From NCBI GenBank assembly GCA_951812925.1, contig OX638368.1, positions 67,976,569-68,040,568 of the forward strand: a stretch of 64,000 nucleotides of DNA. Reading direction: 5' to 3'. This document shows positions 10,933 to 21,905 of the stretch, in pieces. A program made the position numbers and the translations under genes. Every line of letters starts with the position of its first letter. Positions within the stretch are counted from its first letter, which is position 1. This stretch comes from Calliopum simillimum (taxonomy: Eukaryota > Arthropoda > Insecta > Diptera > Lauxaniidae). The notes beneath the pieces are model-generated. The model worked only from the letters and a program-made list of their open reading frames with translations. It was not told where the DNA came from and ran no database searches.

Positions 10933-11295
10933 GTAAGTACGATAGTAACCTATTTAAAATAACCATTTTAGGCTTTGTATGTATTCTTTTTGTATGGAAG
11001 TTATATTTGTATTACAGATTTTTAGAGACAAATAGTGTTTTCAGTTTCTGAGATAACTTTGAACTATAGTGTCTAAACTTACCACACAGAGTTTCTGATT
11101 TTCAACTATTGAAAATTGGTTTTTAATTTAACTTTAGTCATATATCTTCAAAGATCGATTTCACAACAATCTACCAATGTATTTTTTAATACCTTATTAT
11201 AAAAAATGGAAGAGTGAGGAAAGAACGAACCAACTGTCAGGCCGGAAACTTTTTGGCACGGTACTTTACTAGATTTGTCTAGACTTGTCTTTTTT

Positions 11296-12092
11296 TATAC
11301 CCTACACCCAGGGTATATTCACTTTGTCCTTCCGTTTGTAACGCAGAGAAGGAGGCGTGGCAGGTATAGAAAAGTATATATATTCTTGATCAGCGTCTTC
11401 TCCTGAGTCGATATAGCCATGTCTGTCTGTCTGGCTGGCTGGCTGGGTGGCTGGCTGTGTGTTGAAATACACTTTTTGGGAAAACTGAGCAAGATAATTC
11501 AATGAAATTTGGTACACTGCCTCCGTCGTCAAAGTTAGCTCGGGGGATTGAAAATGAGCAAAATCGGTCAACGGACACGCCTACCGCCCATACAAAAATT
11601 ATATTCAAAATGCAATTTTAGGAGTATTTTTCACGACAATGCAACCACAATACATATAAGTACTACGAATTGTAAGCGCAAGCTCTGATAAAAATTTGAG
11701 CGAATTCGGACAAGAGGGCGTGGCACCTCCCATATAAGCAAAAGCTTCAAAACGCTATACTGAAAGCGTTTTTTGAGATATTCGAACCAAATTTGACTCA
11801 GACACTAAGAATTATAAATGAAAGCTCTCAGCAAAAATTGGGTGAAATCAGACAAGGGGGCGTGGCACCTCCCATATAAGCAAAAGATTCAAAATGCTAT
11901 ACTGAAAGAGTTTTTTGAGATAATCCAACTAAATTTCACTCTGACACTAAAAACTATAAATGCAAGCTCTGAACAAAAACTGGGTGTACTCGGACAAGAG
12001 GGCGTGGCACCTCCCATATAAGCAAACTTTTCAAAATACTGCAGTGTAGGGTATTTATTTTTTGGCCAGGCCAAAATTTACACCCTTACTAG
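11296..12092 (+). mobile_element. Helentron/DINE-1-like repeat, copy B
   Basis: Runs from TATACCCTACACCCAGGG to ACACCCTTACTAG, with T-runs on both sides. It holds a CTGGCTGGCTGG microsatellite at about 11430-11458, three tandem units with GGCGTGGCACCTCCCATATA (about 11718, 11860, 12001) and a GGCCAGGCC hairpin at 12064. It lies in the opposite orientation to copies A, D and E. Confidence 0.65.
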
Positions 12093-12249
12093 TTTTTTAT
12101 TTTGCTCGATACCAATTTTCTTGATCTGCGGGCTGTATGACAAAAGTTCCTGTGGGCCAATTATAACAGTTTTTGGAAAACTATCTTTTGGCATCGTTCT
12201 TAAACAAAAACGAAACAAGCTTCTGTTATTGTAAATAATGCTCTTATTA

Positions 12250-12484
12250 TTGCATTTTGAAAATATTTTTTGTATGGGCGGTAGGCATGTCCGTTGACCG
12301 ATTTCGCTCATTTTCAATCCCCCGAGCTAACTTTTACGACGGAGGCAGAATACCAAATTTCATTGAAATATGTTGTTCAGTTTTCCCAAAAAATGTATAT
12401 ACATACTTTTCCATACCAGGCACGCCTCCTTCTCTGCGTTACAAACGGAAGGACAAAGTGAATATACCATGGGTGTAGGGTATA
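12250..12484 (-). mobile_element. Helentron-like repeat, truncated copy C
   Basis: Only the 5' terminal block remains (TATACCCTACACCCATGG on the minus strand through CGGTCAACGGACATGCC). The microsatellite and tandem core are absent; part is deleted around 12397 compared with the other copies. Confidence 0.6.
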
Positions 12485-12489
12485 AAAAA

Positions 12490-12927
12490 ATGGAAACCGT
12501 CCGTCTTTAAATGATTAAATGCATATGCACCAAAAACCAAAATTTTCTTACATAAATTCTGAATAAGGTTGTTTCCGAGAGTGTAGGGAAGAATGCCCTA
12601 GCAGAGTGCTAGAGCTCGTAAAAATTACGTAGAGTTGTGCAGTAACACAAGAAAAACAGAGACGGCACTAGTATTAGTGGAGCCAATAAAGCATTTTAGA
12701 CGGAAGTCCTCAAGAACAGCGATTTTGATAATTTTTTTTTTAAATGTAGTTTTTTTTTAAATTTTGTTTTTTTTGTAATTTTTTTTTTTTTTTTTAAATT
12801 TTTTTTTTTTTAAATTTTGTTTCTTTTTTTTAATTTAAAATCAAAAACATTATGGAGCACGGTCGGAATTATACAATTTTTTAAACAATATTTAAGGGGA
12901 CATTCGCTTTTGTAATTGAAAAGAAAA
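12490..12927. repeat. Repeat matching 22490-22700 in inverse orientation
   Basis: Segments at about 12660-12720 and 12840-12900 match 22600-22690 and 22500-22560 on the other strand (AGCATTTTAGACGGAA..., GGTCGGAATTATA). The middle (12730-12830) is poly-T. No gene. Confidence 0.55.
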
Positions 12928-13831
12928 CTAGTAAGGGTGTAAAATTTGGCCTGGCCAAACATTAAATACCCTACACTGCAGTATTTTTAAAATTTTGCTC
13001 ATATGGGAGGTGATACTACGCTCTCTTGTCCGAGTTCACCCAGTTTTTGTCCAGAGCTTGGATTTAATGTTTTTAGTGTCTGAGTGAAAAACGTTTTCAG
13101 TACAGTGCTTTGAAGCTTTTGCTTATATAGGAGGTGCCACGCCCTCTTGTCCGAGTTCGTCTAGTTTTAGCTTAGAGCGTGCATTTATAGTCTTTAGTAT
13201 TTGAGTGAAGTTTGGTTGGATTATCTCAAAAAGCTCTTTCAGTATAGCATTTTGAAACTTCTGCTTATATGGGAGGTGCCACGCCCCCTTGTCCGATTGC
13301 ACCCAATTTTTTGTCGAGAGCTTTCATTTATGATACTTAGTGTCTGAGTCGAATTTGGTTTGAGTATCTCAAAAAACGCTCTCAGTATAGCGTTTTGAAG
13401 CTTTTGCTTATATGGGAGGTGCCACGCCCTTTTGTCCGAATTCGTTAAATTTTTTTTTTCAGAGCTTGCGCTTACAATTCTTAGTATTTATGCGTATTTT
13501 GGTTGCATTGTCGTGAAAAATACTCCTAAAATTGCATTTTGAATATATTTTTTGTATGGGCGGTAGGCGTGTCCGTTGACCGATTACGCTCATTTTGAAT
13601 CCCCCCAGCTATCTTTGACGACGGAGGCAGTGTACCAAATTTCATTGAATTATCTTACTCAGTTTTCCCAAAAAGTGTATTTCAACTCACAGCCAGACAG
13701 ACGGACATGGCTATATCGACTTAGGAGGTGACGCTGATCAAGAATATATATACTTTTCTATATCTGCCACGCCTCCTTCTCTGCGTTACAAACGGAAGGA
13801 CAAAGTGAATATACCCTGGGTGTAGGGTATA
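12928..13831 (-). mobile_element. Helentron/DINE-1-like repeat, copy D
   Basis: Structure as copy A: CTAG at 12928-12931, hairpin GGCCTGGCC at 12950, four tandem units, and the 5' terminus GTGTAGGGTATA ending 13831. The microsatellite is contracted to a single CAGCCAGACAG. Confidence 0.65.
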
Positions 13832-13923
13832 AAAACACTTATTAAAAATTTTATTCTGAAAAAACTATTATATTTATTGACAAAATTTCTTTTGGACATT
13901 GTTAAATATTGTCTAGAAAATAT

Positions 13924-14299
13924 GAGGGCGTCATCCAAAAGTTACTTTTCAAAATGGTAGGACACTTTTCTCCGAACCTAATCAACCGATTTTAAAAAAC
14001 CAAAAAGCATTCGATTACTCATAAAAAATATTAAACAATAAGCCTCTGAAAGTTTTAAAAAATAGCGCTCCCTTTTTTTACGGAACATTTTTTGAGGGTA
14101 AGTCCCTCAATTTTTTCGCATTTTTCATAAATATTCATACAAAAACTTCAAAATATAAAAAAGTATAAATTTTAAAGGCTTATTGTTTAGTATTGAGTCT
14201 CAAGAATAAAATCCATTTTAAATTTTTAAAAAATCTGTTACAGTAGGTCCACAACATGTCCTACCGTTTTAAAAGTGACTTTTGGATGACGCCCTCTAC
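13924..14299. mobile_element. Short foldback MITE with TA flanks
   Basis: Inverted ends GAGGGCGTCATCCAAAAGT at both sides, continuing for over 40 bp with few mismatches; TA lies just outside both ends (one extra T on the left). The interior has a second inverted pair (AAGCCT/AGGCTT around AATAAGCC). Likely a Tc1/mariner-type MITE; no coding capacity. Confidence 0.65.
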
Positions 14300-14899
14300 A
14301 GCAGCCAAGGGAAACTAAAAATAAAAAAAAAAATTTTTCCATATTCTTAAAACATTATATGGGAAATTCACAAAAATTGTGGAATTCTACAGTTTTTGAG
14401 GCACATTCACCAAACTTGGTGGAGAGGTCACTTTTTATATAAGAATCAAAAATTGGAAGGGTACACGTCACGAAAAAAATAGTAAAAAAAGTTACGCATA
14501 TATATATGAAGCAAAACACGTCAAGTACCAGCTGAAAATTTTTTTGTCTCCGATTTCGCTCAAATTTGACAATATAGTAGTCCTGGTATACAAAAACAAT
14601 ATTCCGGGATGATTTGGTCCTAGTACCATTTATTGTTAAAACACAGAGTGTTGAAGTTGGCATTTTTAGTCATTTTCATGAAAAGGTGTTTTTTGAAAAA
14701 TTTAGAGCTTACACCAAAGTTTGTAAAGTAACTTGTCCCATTCATTTTTAAATGTTCTTTTTATAAAAAACTTGGTGAAAAAAATTTGGATTTTTTTTTG
14801 TGTCGAACAGTGTAGTCAGTAGCTATGTACTAATTTTCATCAAAAATTTTATACGGTTCAAAAGATATGACCAAATCAAATTAAAAGTTTGGGGCGGTG

Positions 14900-16082
14900 C
14901 ACTATGGGACGAAATGAGGTTAGTCGTCTCAAAAATCGGTAACTTTCTTATCCGCTGCAGAAAAAAGTTAAAATTTCACACAAACAATTATGAATATATG
15001 ACCTTTATAAAAATGTATACTTAATAAGTATAAAATTATTAGGTAGTTAAGAAATGAAATTTCAAAGTAACAGTTAAAAATTTTTAGAATAAATTTTGCC
15101 ATTTCGTGACAGTTATTGTTAATGTTAAGGTAAATAAGTAAGGAAAAATGCATTTTAACAATAAAATTAAGTAATTCCTTACCTTTGAATTACAATTGAG
15201 AAAAACTTTAAGAAGAGGTTAATAGCGATAAAGTTTGAAAAAATGTTATTTTTTATTATATAAGAATATAACTGTTTAGGACCCTTGATATTTCAAAAGA
15301 AATGAAAACACATAAATTACTGTGGAAAAAGGAATCATGTCCGAAAAACCACTTTTATTTGAACAGCAATATGAATTTACAGTATAAAAGCTCAGTGATA
15401 ACTTAACTCGTGTGTAGTGTGTATACAATACATTTACTATATGTTAAGAAGACTCTTTGAAAACAGCCCTTTTGAAACAGTATCAGAAGGCTTCTTTAGG
15501 CTAGATATATAAGGATCAGAAGTGTATAAAAGTTTTTTTGCTCTGCTTTGCTTTGTTTATTTTCTGGAGTTGTTGCTGACCATTTTTCAAACAAAAGGTT
15601 ATACGATATATGCAAAACCATTTCCATGCACCTAATCCATGCATGCAAAGTGGACAAACCATACTCATATGCGTTTTCGTTTTCAGGCTTAGATGATATT
15701 TTGCTTAGATCATTCATATCACTTGGTTTAGCACCACAGACAGAACACACCGCACCAGAACTAGTATCTGTTAACACTTGCGTTACCTTGCCATCAACCA
15801 TTGTGAGAAACAATTCGTGCTCAATTTCAATCAAAATGTTATTTTGATTTATTCTTGAAGATTCCAAGTTTTTGATCTGCGACCGAACTTCGCTTACTAT
15901 GGATCGTGTTTTTTCATTTTGAGAAAGCCTATAAAGGACATCATATCCTTACTAAAATATAAAAATTTTCTTGAAACATATTCCTTGGACATTTTTCTAA
16001 CTATTTTAATAGAAAAAATATTAAAATCTTAATTTTGGAAAAAACATTTATGAGACGCTCAGAGTACTTTGGACCCATAGAG
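14900..16082 (-). mobile_element. Transib element with RAG1-like transposase remnant
   Basis: Seen: the left end is CACTATGGGAC and the right end, reverse-complemented, is CTCTATGGGTC. The ends match again at positions 26-37 (CGTCTCANAAAT). The 5-bp duplication CGGTG is present at 14895-14899 and 16083-16087. The uninterrupted sequence at 22180 reads GGGGCGGTGCCACGCC, confirming the insertion. Known: Transib termini are CAC(T/A)ATG-like, with an A-rich block about 23 bp inside, and make 5-bp GC-rich duplications of CGNCG type. AAAAATC at 14931 fits that A-rich block. The element is too short for a full transposase, so it is an internally deleted copy. Confidence 0.75.
15540..15957 (-). pseudogene. 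Transib/RAG1-like transposase fragment
   Basis: About 140 codons are open on the minus strand. They include EIEHELFLTMVDGKV, then CSVCGAKPSDMN, then YGLSTLHAWIRCMEMVLHISY. By position this resembles the RAG1/Transib core: an Asp (in MVDGK) 16 residues before a C-x2-C, followed by an LH-x2-I helix with downstream His, comparable to the Asp708, Cys727/730 and ALHCDI region of RAG1. Known: Transib transposases are the proposed ancestors of RAG1. The first catalytic Asp, the final Glu and the rest of the zinc ligands are not present. The location inside an element with Transib ends and TSD supports the call. I rely on memory of family patterns. Confidence 0.6.
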
Positions 16083-16689
16083 CGGTGCCACTCCTCTTCA
16101 TAAGCATATACTAAGTCAAAGTCTATCTCATTCTTTAGTTTATGCTAATGCGTTTTATTTTTCAAAGTTTCATTAAAATCGCTATAGCCGTTCTTGAGAA
16201 AAACATGGCAACAGTTTTTATATACACAAATTTAGACCCTATTAAAAGAGAAGATATCTCAGAAACCGTATAAGATAGAGCAATTCTAATGTGTAAATTC
16301 TAAAATGTAACTTAAAAATGAAAAAAAGATCTTATAAGCAAAATCCTACTTAAATTCAATACACAAAAGTATTCGGAATTCCAAAAAATATGGCATTATC
16401 TTAAACACGAAATCAGAGAATAACCCAAAAATATTGGCGACACTCTTAATATTCAAGTTACAGTTAGTTTGGGGTAGCTCCGTTCTGTTTTGTCAGTTTT
16501 TTTTTAAGCGAAAGACTTAGTTTTTAAGAAAAATAAGGTGGGAAGAAAATCAGAAGAAACCACTCTTGAATAAAAAAAATTATAACGCGTGAGGATGGAA
16601 AAACCCTGTAGGAGATTGCAAGATGCGTTGAAAGAAGTATTTAGACTATCCACTGCATTATAGAAAGAAAAAATTCCATAATTCACAAC

Positions 16690-16965
16690 GCTTTGGTAGA
16701 TTATTGAAACTAGGCATTGGAGACAGGTCGGATATCATACGAAAAACTAAATATCAACCACGTACTTCAGCAGTGCACATTAATAGAAACCTCACTTAAC
16801 ATAAGTGATGAAACTGATCGCAGGACACTCAGAAATGCTTGTTATAATGGAAGAACTCAACATTTTAAACCATTTATAAGTAAGGCCATCAGCGAGAAGC
16901 GCTTACATATAAGGACTGCGTTCGATAAAATTGTCCGATACATTTTATCTAATAACTTGTTTTCA
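16690..16965 (+). pseudogene. Tc1-like transposase N-terminal fragment
   Basis: Reads GIGDRSDIIRKTKYQPRTSA in one frame, and in another NISDETDRRTLRNACYNGRTQHFKPFISKAISEKRLHIRTAFDKIV, the second helix-turn-helix and linker of Tc1/Paris-type transposases (pattern S-x-x-T-x-R-R-T-L-x-x-x-G-Y-x-G-R ... KP-x-IS). The DDE domain is lost. The inverted copy of this segment occurs at 18105-18292 and 19141-19290. Confidence 0.55.
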
Positions 16966-16997
16966 AATTACTCAATTTAAAATTTTTTTTCATATGA

Positions 16998-17990
16998 ATG
17001 TACCAAAACTATGGTTTTCAAATTTTGTCCCTAGTCAGTCATATTTACTTAAAAATGCCAAACGAGCTAGGAGTTCAAAAGTCAATAATAAACATTTTTG
17101 AAGACCACCCGCGGTGGACTACAAATAGAATTGCTCGGAATAGCAAAGTTAATGTGAAATTGGTATCAAGAGTTCTGAAAAAATTTAAGGAAGACTTGGA
17201 TATCTTTCGAAAGCCAGGTTCCACGAAAGAAAAAAGCTTCCGTGACCAAAATAAAAAGAAGAACTTCGTCACAATTTTAAAGAAGATCCCCAACATTTCA
17301 TGCAGAAAACTGGCACAGACGGTAAAGTGTTCCGAGATTTTAGTTCGCAAGGCCAAAAAGGAGGTTAGTTTGAACACGTTTTAGGTACAAAAGGTTTCTG
17401 ACAGAAATGCTATGAAGAACACGAAATCAAAACAGCGCGCCATAAAATTAAAAATTAATTTTTTTCCAAAAATTTTACTCTGTAGACTCGCGGGAGAATG
17501 TGGACGAAAAGCTTAAGTCAAAAAAGCAGTCAAAATTTCCTCGTAAGTTCTTGGTTTAGCAAGCAATCTGCAGCTGTGGCAAAAGGAGCAATTCTTTTGC
17601 AAACACTGGAACAGTAAACTCCGAATTCTATGTTAAGGAATGCTTGGAAAAAAAACTTAAGCCTTTCCTACGAAAGCTGAAGTTTCCACTTTCTTTTAGC
17701 CAGACCTAGCGTCTTTTGTCAATGTAGTAAATTGGCCTTGGAGGGGTACTCAAGAAATAATGTGATTTTGGTGCCTCGTGAAGCAAATCCTCAAAACTGT
17801 CCAGAACTCTGGCCAATTGAAAGATACTAAGCATTGGTCAAAAAGGAGATAAAGGCAATAAAAAAAGTTGCCAGGGATTCTAAAAATTTTCGAGAAAAGT
17901 TGTGTTCAGCAGCTAGAAAGTTATCAAATAATACCATAAAATCCTTAATGGAAGGAGTGTCAGAAAAGTTAAAAAAAAAAATTTTTAAAC
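16998..17990 (+). pseudogene. mariner-type transposase pseudogene
   Basis: The first 128 codons are open: helix-turn-helix DNA-binding region with IINIFEDHPRWTTNRIARNS, VSRVLKKFKEDLDIFRKPGS and IPNISCRKLAQTVKCSEILVRKAKKE. Frame-jumping downstream gives YVKECLEKKLKPFL, then a PDLAS-like motif, YSRNNVILVPREANPQNCPELWPIERYWA (with stop at the W), LVKKEIK, and NTIKSLMEGVSEKLKKK. This is the Tc1/mariner group common in insects. The central part carrying the first two catalytic residues is largely deleted around 17400-17630. It sits between the arms of the inverted duplication, near its centre. Confidence 0.7.
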
Positions 17991-18295
17991 AAAAATATTA
18001 AAATTCTAGACACGTTATAAAAATTGTAATAAAGTGGCGGTTCAAGAATGAGTCTAACTTTTAAAATCGGACTACTAGTTCCAGAGCTTTTTTGAATTTA
18101 GTATCGGACAATTTTATCGAACGCAGTCCTTATAATAAAGAAACAATTGATATAATAGTTTGTCTCGCCTCTGAAAATAACGCTTGACCTAAATCATTCG
18201 TTGCAATTTAAGTGCTTTTTGCAAACTTTACGAGTAAGGGCTTTTTGCGGTTGGCTTTACTTATAAATGATTTCAGACGTTGAGTACTTCGATTA

Positions 18296-19137
18296 CACAG
18301 GTTTACAAAAAAAAAAATGTCATGGCGTTTTGACCAGACTCTGTGTTTCCTAGGGACTTTGACGTCCTGAATCCGAATCCGGGGTCAGTTTTTTTCCAGA
18401 ACGTCTGAGAAAAAAGATTTCAAGGTCATATGGAGGTCAAAATGGGGTTCATGCGTCGTTTAGTGATAAATTCGCTAAAACTCTGAAACTAATTTTTTAT
18501 CATTGAGTTCTTTGTCCTTAAAAAGAATATGTGATCAAAAAGGTATCTCGGACCTAGTTTCGGAGATGTGGCCATCGGAAGATCCGGATATATTTTCTAT
18601 GAAAACCGCTATAAGTTGGGAACCCCTGGATGGATTTGAAAAAAATTGGAATCATATGAAAGGTAATTGGATTCATAGTTTTGGAGATATGACCTTTTTG
18701 AAATTTTGAGAAATTTTTCAATTACAACAACAAATACATCAACAAAACCAACAATAACAACAACAAAATACCTTTCATATGACACCAATATTTTCCAAAT
18801 CCATCCAGTGGTTCCCAACTTATAGCGGTTTTCATAGAAGATATATCCGGATCTTCCGATGGCTATATCTCCGAAACTAGGCCCGAGAGACTCTTTTTGA
18901 TCACATATTCTTTTTTAGAACTAAGAATTCAATGATATAAAATTAGTTTCAGAATTGTAGCGAATTTATCACTAAATGACACATGACCATTTTGACCTCC
19001 ATATGACCTTGAAATCTTTTTTCTCAGACGTTCTGGAAAAAAACGGACCCCGGATTTGGATTCAGGAAGTCAAAGTCCCTAGGAAACACATATTCTGGTC
19101 AAAACGCCATGACATTTTTTTATTTTGTAAACCTGTG
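18296..19137. mobile_element. Foldback MITE, TTA target duplication, copy 1
   Basis: Nearly perfect palindrome: arms of about 410 bp from CACAGGTTTACAAAA to TTTTGTAAACCTGTG, meeting near 18715 around a CAA/TTG-repeat loop. TTA lies at 18293-18295 and 19138-19140. The inverse copy of the surrounding Tc1 segment (16830-16850) has a single TTA there, proving the insertion. A second copy lies at 53185-53877. No coding capacity; open frames in it are shadows of the palindrome. A 3-bp TTA duplication fits PIF/Harbinger-type mobilisation. Confidence 0.75.
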
Positions 19138-19502
19138 TTATCACTAGCATTTCTGAGTGTCCTGTGAACAGTTGCATCACTTATGTTTACTCCATTATAT
19201 TATGTGAGGTTTCTATTAAAGTGCACTGCTGAAGTACGTGGTTGATATTTAGTTTTTCGTATGATATCCGACCTGTCTCCAATGCCTAGTTTCGATAATC
19301 TACTAAAACGTTGTGAATTATGGAATTTTTTCTTTAATTAATGCTGTGGATAGTCTAAATACTTCTTCCAACGCATCTTGCAATCTCCTACAGGGTTTTT
19401 CCGTCCTCACGCGTTATAATTTTTTTTATTCAAGAATGGTTTCTTCTGATTTTCTTCCCATCTTACTTTTTTAAAAAACGAAGCCTTTCGCTTAAAAAAA
19501 AA

Positions 19503-20211
19503 CTAGTAAGGGTGTAACTTTTAGCCTGGCCAAAAATAAATACCCTACACTGCAGTATTTTAAAAATTTGTCCGAGTTCACTATATTTTTGTACAGAGCT
19601 TGCAATAATAGTTTTTAGTGTCTGAGTGAAATTTGGTTGGATTTTCTCAAAAAACTCTTTCAGTATAGCATTTTGAAACATTTGCTTATATGGGAGGTGC
19701 CACGCCCCCTTATCCGATTTCACCTAATTTTAATTCTCAGTGTCTGAGTCAAATTGGGTTTGAATGTCTCAATAAACGCTTTCAGTATAACGTTTTGAAG
19801 CTTCTGCTTATATGGGAGGTACCCGCCCTCTTGTCCGAATTCGCACAATTTTTTTAGAGCTTACACTTAAAATGTGTAGTATTTAAGTGTATTTTGGTTG
19901 CATTGTAGTGAAAAATACTCCTAAAATTGTATTTTGGATATATATTTTGTATGGACGGTGGGCGTGTCCGTTGACCGATTTTGCAGGCAGTGTACCATAT
20001 TTCATTGAATCATCTTGCACAGTTTTCCCAAAAAGTGTATTTCAACACACAGCCAGCCAGCCAGCCAGCCAGCCAGGCAGACGGACATGGCTATATCGAC
20101 TCAGGAGGTGACGCTGATCAAGAATATATATACTTTTCTATAGCTGTCATGCCTCCTTCTCTGCGTTACAAACGGAAGGACAAAGTGAATATACCCTGTG
20201 TGTAGGGTATA
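19503..20211 (-). mobile_element. Helentron/DINE-1-like repeat, copy E
   Basis: CTAG at 19503-19506, GGCCTGGCC-type hairpin shortly after, two tandem units, CAGCCAGC microsatellite at 20051-20080, and terminus GTGTAGGGTAT at 20211. The inverse copy of the flanking DNA (16480-16510: TGTTTTGTCAGTTTTTTTTT) shows the empty site. Insertion was into the T-run with no clear target duplication beyond the run. Confidence 0.65.
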
Positions 20212-20979
20212 AAAACTGACAAAACAGAACGGAGCTACCCCAAACTAACTGTAAGTTGAATATTGAGAGTGTCGTCAATACTTTTGGATAATTATTTCAT
20301 TTCGTGTTTAAGATATTGCCATATTTTTTGAAATTCCGAATACTTTTGTGTATTGGATTTTAGGTAGGATTTTGCCTATAAGCTCTTTTTTACATTTTTA
20401 AGTTACATTTTAGGAAAGTTTATTTTAATAAATAAAACTAGATACTTGCCGAATTATAATTATTAAGAGTGATTCAAAAAAAATTAATTCGTAATTAAAA
20501 AATTTTATGATTCTTTAAAAAATTTCAAATTCCGAATACTTTTGTGAGCAACTGTATGTTATCATAAAAAAAAAATTGGAAAAAAATACAACAAACAAAA
20601 ATCAAAGTAGTCATTTTATATGTATTTGGCAATTCTAAATCCGAATGTGGTATTAGAATTGCTGTACCTTATATGGTTTCTGAGATATCTTCTCTTTTTA
20701 TATGGTCTAAATTTGTGTATATAAAAACTGTTGCCATGTTTTTCTCAAGAACGGCTAAAGCGATTTTAATGAAACTTTGGAAAATGATGCCCTTAGCATA
20801 TACTAAAGAATGGGATAGACTTCGACTCAGTATATACTTATGAAGAAGCGTGGCACTTAGTATGTACTTCTGAAGAGGTGTGGCACCGCCCTAAACTTTT
20901 AATTTAATTTGTTCATATCTTTTGAACCGTATAAAGTTTTTTGATGAAAATTAGTACACAGCTACTGACTATCAATGCC

Positions 20980-21175
20980 TTATAATGGGCAATAATTGGG
21001 CGAAATCGAAAAGTGCCACGCCCACTTTTTAACTATTGAAAATTTTGATATTTTGATTTTCATATTACTCGAATACAGTTTTTGAAGGAAATCAAAATTT
21101 TCAATGGTTAAAAAGTGGGCGTGGCACTTTTCCGATTTCGCCCAATTTTTGCCCATTATAAAGCATTAATAGCAC
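20980..21175. repeat. Short near-perfect palindrome
   Basis: AATGGGCAATAATTGGGCGA near 20993 is inverted at about 21170; the arms include AAAAGTGCCACGCCCACTTT and meet near 21085. It looks like a small foldback element. Similar GGGCGTGGCACTTTTCCGAT motifs recur in the satellite at 25.6-27.0 kb. Confidence 0.6.
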
Positions 21176-21179
21176 TGTT

Positions 21180-21905
21180 CGACAATTTCGAACTTTTTTT
21201 AAAACTTATGCAGGATATTGCGGGGAATATTTTTGTAGAAAATTTTAACCCTCTACAACCCCCACATGTGGGTCATTTTTGCCCTTTTCTTAAAAAGGTA
21301 CAAAAATGACACCCAAAACAGGGAAATATTGTAATATCAGTATGTACTAATCGCTATAAAATTTCACTACTAGTTTTTAAACACGTAAAAATAAAAATTT
21401 GAGCCCGAAACCAAAAAAATCATTAAAATCAATTAGGACTTTTCACATTGCATATTAATTACATCCCTGACGCGCTAACCTTAAGTTTTAAGAATTTTTC
21501 GTCTCTGGTAACTCTAAGTGAAATTTTTTGTAGGATATTTTTGCAAAATTTTTTAGCCCATTGTGGCTCAGTTTTAAAAAAAGGAGCCAAAAAGACTCAT
21601 AAAAACAGGATATAATAGGTTAATGTATTCTAGGAAAATGATCTTTGTGTGATTTCGTTATGATCTTGTGAGAACGAGTTTTTTTTTAAAATGTAGTTTA
21701 AGAGTTTTACAGTGGGGTGAAATTTGGAAAATATTTTTTGTTAGAACTGCTTACTGATTTTAACGATTTTTTTTTGCTTTCGGGATAAAATTTTGCTTTT
21801 TTGGTGTTCAGCAACTAGTAGTGAAATTGTATAGCAAATATTTCTGTAGTACATACTGACTCAATATTCCCATGTTTCCCGCAATATCCTGCATAAGTTA
21901 ACTGA
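21180..21905. repeat. Diverged inverted repeat
   Basis: ACTTATGCAGGATATTGCGG (about 21210) recurs inverted near 21895. The blocks AGTATGTACT, ATTTCACTACTAGT and CCCGAAA match in the same mirrored order. Older and more diverged than the other palindromes; no gene. Confidence 0.5.

Larger units (their letters stand above)
14810..20960. repeat. About 6 kb inverted duplication with nested insertions
   Basis: The left half (14810-14899, 16088-16960) and the right half (18105-18292, 19141-19502, 20212-20420, 20580-20960) are inverted copies. Examples: TTTTATACGGTTCAAAAGAT near 14845 against its complement near 20930; the GCTATAGCCGTTCTTGAGAA block at 16180 against 20740; CTGTTTTGTCAG at 16486 against 20216; CCACGTACTTCAGCAGTGCA at 16758 against 19230. 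Later elements interrupt each half at different places, and each can be removed to restore the match. A related single copy of the outer block is at 22130-22450. Confidence 0.75.

Noticed and set aside
12078..12317. 79-codon minus frame with PKDSFPKTVIIGPQELL
   Set aside because: Part lies in Helentron copy C, and the remaining short stretch is not recognised in any family.
18503..18818. Open frames on both strands in the TTA foldback
   Set aside because: Mirror-image frames of a palindrome, repeated at 53227-53457.
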